Shown here piece by piece: positions 61,392 through 64,000 of a stretch of DNA of 64,000 bases. The position numbers were made by a program, and so were the translations under genes. Source of the DNA: CAKZQX01 sp034437035 (GTDB taxonomy: Bacteria > Chloroflexota > Chloroflexia > Chloroflexales > Chloroflexaceae); contig DAOTUI010000090.1 of the NCBI GenBank assembly GCA_034437035.1, forward strand, positions 1 to 64,000, written 5' to 3'. The notes under the pieces are model-generated. The model saw only the letters and a program-made list of their open reading frames with translations, did not search any database and was not told the DNA's origin. The stretch's first letter is position 1. Every line of letters starts with the position of its first letter.

Positions 61392-62588
61392 CTACGTCAG
61401 CCGGATACGGGGATCGACGACTGTATACAAAATATCGGATATCAAATACCCCAGCAACTGTAGGACAATCGTGATATAGAGCAGGGCCATTGCGACCATA
61501 TAATCAAAACGTTCCAGCGCATCCAGCAGCAGTTGCCCCAGGCCCGGCCAGTTAAACACGGCCTCGGTGACGGCGGCCCCCGCGAAGAGCGTCGGCAAGA
61601 CCCCGGCCAGCAGCGTAATGAAAGGTATCAGCGCATTACGCAGCGCATGCTTGGCAATCACCAGGCGCTCACGCACACCCTTGGCCCGCGCGGTTCGCAC
61701 ATAGTCCTGCCGCAACACCTCCAGCATGCTGGCGCGGACGAAGCGACTCCACTGGGCAATACTGACAAAGGTCAGCACCGCGCAGGGCATAATAAAATGC
61801 AGCAGGAAATCGAGCGGTGATCTAGCTTCTACCGTGCCCAGCAGCGGCACGACATAGTCGCGGTTGGCGGTGGCATTGCCCGATGGCAGGTAGGGCAGGC
61901 CGGCATCTTTGGCCCAGACCGCCAGCACCAGGATCAACATAATGCCAAAGAAGAAGGTTGGGAGCGACGCGCCAATAAATGCCAGGGTGGTCATAAAATA
62001 GTCGAAGCGGGAATACTGGCGCACTGCCGAGTAGACCCCGATCACCACGCCAAACAGGATCGCCAGCAGGGTGGAAACCCCCATCAGCGCCAGGGTGTAG
62101 GGCAGGCGGCTCCAGATCAACTGGCTGATCGGGCGGTCGCGCAGAATGACCTGCGACAGGCCAAAATCGCCGAAGAGCACACCCCGGCTGACCCGGCGAT
62201 CTTGAAGCTGGTTCAGCGTGAGTGGTTCGATACACTCCTCGACAATCGCAGTACGTCCGTCGGGATAGGTCAACTGCACCTGCCCGGTCTGGGTGCAGCC
62301 GACGCGCAGATCGGCAAACAACTCTTGCCCGCCAATGTTGATGGGGCCACGGGGGAGACCAACGAACCAGCGGGTAAAGCGTACCGCCGGATGCAGATCC
62401 AGTTCAAAACGTGCCCGGATGCGTGCGATGTCTTCCTCGGTAATACCCTGACCGCCCCCGCGCTGCTGCTGCTGCAATGCCACCAGCGGACCACCCGGCG
62501 CCAGGTAGAGCAGGGCATACGAGGCAATCGCAGCCAGGAGAATGACTATCAGCATTTGAAAGAGGCGGCGTATCAAAAAGGTCGTCAT
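61392..62588 (-). CDS. oppB: Peptide ABC transporter permease, OppB type (operon 2)
   Basis: 398 residues with a long first periplasmic loop (about residues 30-150, with a QQQQRGGGQG stretch and VGCTQTGQVQLTYPDG). EAA loop VRTARAKGVRERLVIAKHAL. The loop may contact the unusual binding protein upstream. Confidence 0.94.
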   Translation of the reverse strand: MTTFLIRRLFQMLIVILLAAIASYALLYLAPGGPLVALQQQQRGGGQGITEEDIARIRARFELDLHPAVRFTRWFVGLPRGPINIGGQELFADLRVGCTQTGQVQLTYPDGRTAIVEECIEPLTLNQLQDRRVSRGVLFGDFGLSQVILRDRPISQLIWSRLPYTLALMGVSTLLAILFGVVIGVYSAVRQYSRFDYFMTTLAFIGASLPTFFFGIMLILVLAVWAKDAGLPYLPSGNATANRDYVVPLLGTVEARSPLDFLLHFIMPCAVLTFVSIAQWSRFVRASMLEVLRQDYVRTARAKGVRERLVIAKHALRNALIPFITLLAGVLPTLFAGAAVTEAVFNWPGLGQLLLDALERFDYMVAMALLYITIVLQLLGYLISDILYTVVDPRIRLT

Positions 62589-62617
62589 GGGTCACTTTAT
62601 TCTAGAAAGATATGGCA

Positions 62618-62640
62618 AGGGGCGGTATTCAACCGCCCCT
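62618..62640 (-). terminator. Hairpin between binding protein 2 and oppB
   Basis: AGGGGCGGT and ACCGCCCCT pair over 9 bp with a 5-nt loop, 24 bp after the stop of the binding-protein gene. Likely partial terminator, as in operon 1. Confidence 0.7.
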
Positions 62641-62663
62641 CAGCCACCAGTATGATCTGAGAA

Positions 62664-64000
62664 CTAGGGAACAAAGAGATTCATATCCATATGCTCCCAG
62701 GTCGGACTGGCCTCCAGGAAGGCCTGGATCTCGCCCTGCTCGGCGGCTTCGAGGACTGTCTCAACCTCCGGGCCGGCACCAAGCGTGGATTTCTCAAGTA
62801 CATCGATCTCGCCCGTCAGCAACTGGGCCACCGCCTGGTTGGTATCGCCGATGATCTGGATGATCAGATTGGGCACGGCGACTTCACCGGCGTAGTACTC
62901 AGGATTGGACTCAAAAATCATCCGCTGACCCTTCTGCCACTCCACCAGTCGGTAGGGACCATTGCTCAACGGATTCTCAGCCACTTCGGGCAAGGTTGCC
63001 CATGCCTCTGCCGGAACCTCGGCCAGCGTCATGCCCTGGTACTCACCCGCGGTCTCAATCACCCGATGCGCGGGGTAGGCTTCCTGGTTTCCGAACTCAT
63101 TATGCGCCGCCGTGTAGATGAAGTACTCCGGCGGGAGCGCGCCCGGTAGGTAGGTAACGGTGTACTCGGTATCGCCGGCAAACTCGATCCCTTCGCGCGA
63201 CTCGCAGACCTGCAAGCTAACCACCCCGGAGGCCGGATCACAGCGGATCTTCGCTGCCAGTTCAAAGTCCTCCTGCTTCACTGGTTCGCCATCTTCCCAG
63301 GTCAGCCCATCGACATACTCAAACGTCACCTGGAGTTTGTTCATCTGGAGGGAGTCGCCCTCTTCATAGGTAACGGTTTCACCCTCGGCGTTGACCACTT
63401 CGACACCGGGTGCCAGTTCCACTGCCTCAGCATCGACGGTCCAGACCATATCGCCCTCGGTGACATCGATCACTTCCAGTTCTGCACCGCCATTGTCCAG
63501 CGTGGGCAACTGCGTGAGCGCTACCGGTTGGTAGTCATAGTTGTACTTGGTGAAGGCGCGGAAGCTGGTCAGGTCGGCAGCCTGAGACACTGAAGCCGCC
63601 GACTCGACCGGCACAAACAGCGTCGTCGGCTCCTGCGAGAAGCCAATCACAATACTATCGCCACCATCCTCCAGCACCCAGTCGCTGACGCTGGCCGTGG
63701 CATACTCGGTCGGATCGGAGACAAAGTTAGTCAGGTTAGGACTGATTGCCTGGGCCTCGAGGCGCTGGAACAGCGGCAGGCTGACCATATCACTGGTAAA
63801 TTCCTGCTGGAAGGTTGCATACTCTTCGATCCGCTCTTCACGGTCAAGCGTGTTGTTGGCGGCAATGATCGCCCGACTGGCGGTTTCATTACACCAGCCC
63901 ATATAGTTTTGCCCCTCCCAGTTGTTCTCCGGCAGTGGGATCTGGTTACAGGCGTAGAGCGTAACGCCCTTGGGATCAGGTTCGCCTACCCAGGCATAGG
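62664..64000 (-). CDS. Solute-binding protein family 5 with an additional half domain (start outside window)
   Basis: The frame is open to the window edge, so at least 445 residues are seen and the start is missing. The first 100 residues (NNWEGQNYMGWCNETAS, EEYATFQQEF, SLPLFQRLEAQAISPNL) are the end of a family-5 binding protein. After a short linker, a new N-terminal half begins (IVIGFSQEPTTLFVPV, GLTWEDGEPVKQEDFELAA, LSNGPYRLVEWQKGQRMIFE) and stops at MDMNLFVP, where normal proteins continue into the second lobe. So the protein ends with an unfinished copy. Confidence 0.82.
   Translation of the reverse strand, partial: YAWVGEPDPKGVTLYACNQIPLPENNWEGQNYMGWCNETASRAIIAANNTLDREERIEEYATFQQEFTSDMVSLPLFQRLEAQAISPNLTNFVSDPTEYATASVSDWVLEDGGDSIVIGFSQEPTTLFVPVESAASVSQAADLTSFRAFTKYNYDYQPVALTQLPTLDNGGAELEVIDVTEGDMVWTVDAEAVELAPGVEVVNAEGETVTYEEGDSLQMNKLQVTFEYVDGLTWEDGEPVKQEDFELAAKIRCDPASGVVSLQVCESREGIEFAGDTEYTVTYLPGALPPEYFIYTAAHNEFGNQEAYPAHRVIETAGEYQGMTLAEVPAEAWATLPEVAENPLSNGPYRLVEWQKGQRMIFESNPEYYAGEVAVPNLIIQIIGDTNQAVAQLLTGEIDVLEKSTLGAGPEVETVLEAAEQGEIQAFLEASPTWEHMDMNLFVP

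Overview
The window looks like chromosomal DNA of a filamentous Chloroflexota bacterium, probably order Chloroflexales. This is inferred from gene content and protein style: tandem membrane pyrophosphatases, a PrkA/YhbH/SpoVR operon, separate accD-accA, a System I cytochrome c maturation operon with J-like fusions, and large lipoprotein-type peptide-binding proteins. No rRNA is present, so the placement is moderate at phylum level and weak below it.

Layout. 1-0.7 kb: two copies of a palindromic repeat. 0.7-7.4 kb (minus): a dedicated Hsp70 cluster of a GrpE-like gene, a TPR protein, a J-like protein with HPP instead of HPD, a second GrpE-like protein and a short DnaK. 7.8-12.5 kb (minus): two membrane pyrophosphatases, one canonical and one with several catalytic aspartates replaced. 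13.2-15.1 kb: accD-accA. 15.2-21.3 kb: prkA, yhbH, spoVR and an unrecognised fourth gene, with strong promoter and terminator signals. 21.5-24.5 kb: prmC, a coiled-coil membrane protein and an alpha/beta hydrolase. 24.7-32.8 kb: ccmA, B, C, D, E, F, then a J-like/TPR membrane protein and a J-like/thioredoxin membrane protein. They are followed by an OmpR-type regulator and a small membrane protein. 33.9 kb: tRNA-Gly(CCC). 35-38.3 kb: two exported clan GH-A-like proteins. 38.6-40.7 kb (minus): yebC-ruvC and an unknown gene. 40.8-42.9 kb: a CPA2 transporter. 43-47.6 kb: a mosaic accessory patch with VapBC (toxin interrupted by an amber codon), NurA, a four-helix-bundle gene interrupted by TGA, a translin-like gene, a PIG-L deacetylase and many repeats. 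47.9-50.1 kb: an MscS channel. 51.5-64 kb (minus): two tandem oligopeptide/dipeptide ABC operons. The second one's binding protein runs off the window edge and has an unusual duplicated domain order.

The two signals most worth following are these. First, a family of about ten dispersed, roughly 195 bp elements (1-494, 38.4, 43.7-44.1, 46.5, 47.6, 51.0-51.5, 59.1 kb). They have 15-bp terminal inverted repeats, AT-rich 6-8 bp target duplications and a central hairpin whose arm sequence differs from copy to copy while remaining self-complementary. Second, the cytochrome c maturation operon, in which the usual CcmG and CcmI roles appear to be carried by membrane proteins with cytosolic J-like domains, CcmE is of the CxxxY type, and no CcmH is visible.

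All functional calls come from reading motifs by eye. No database search was run.
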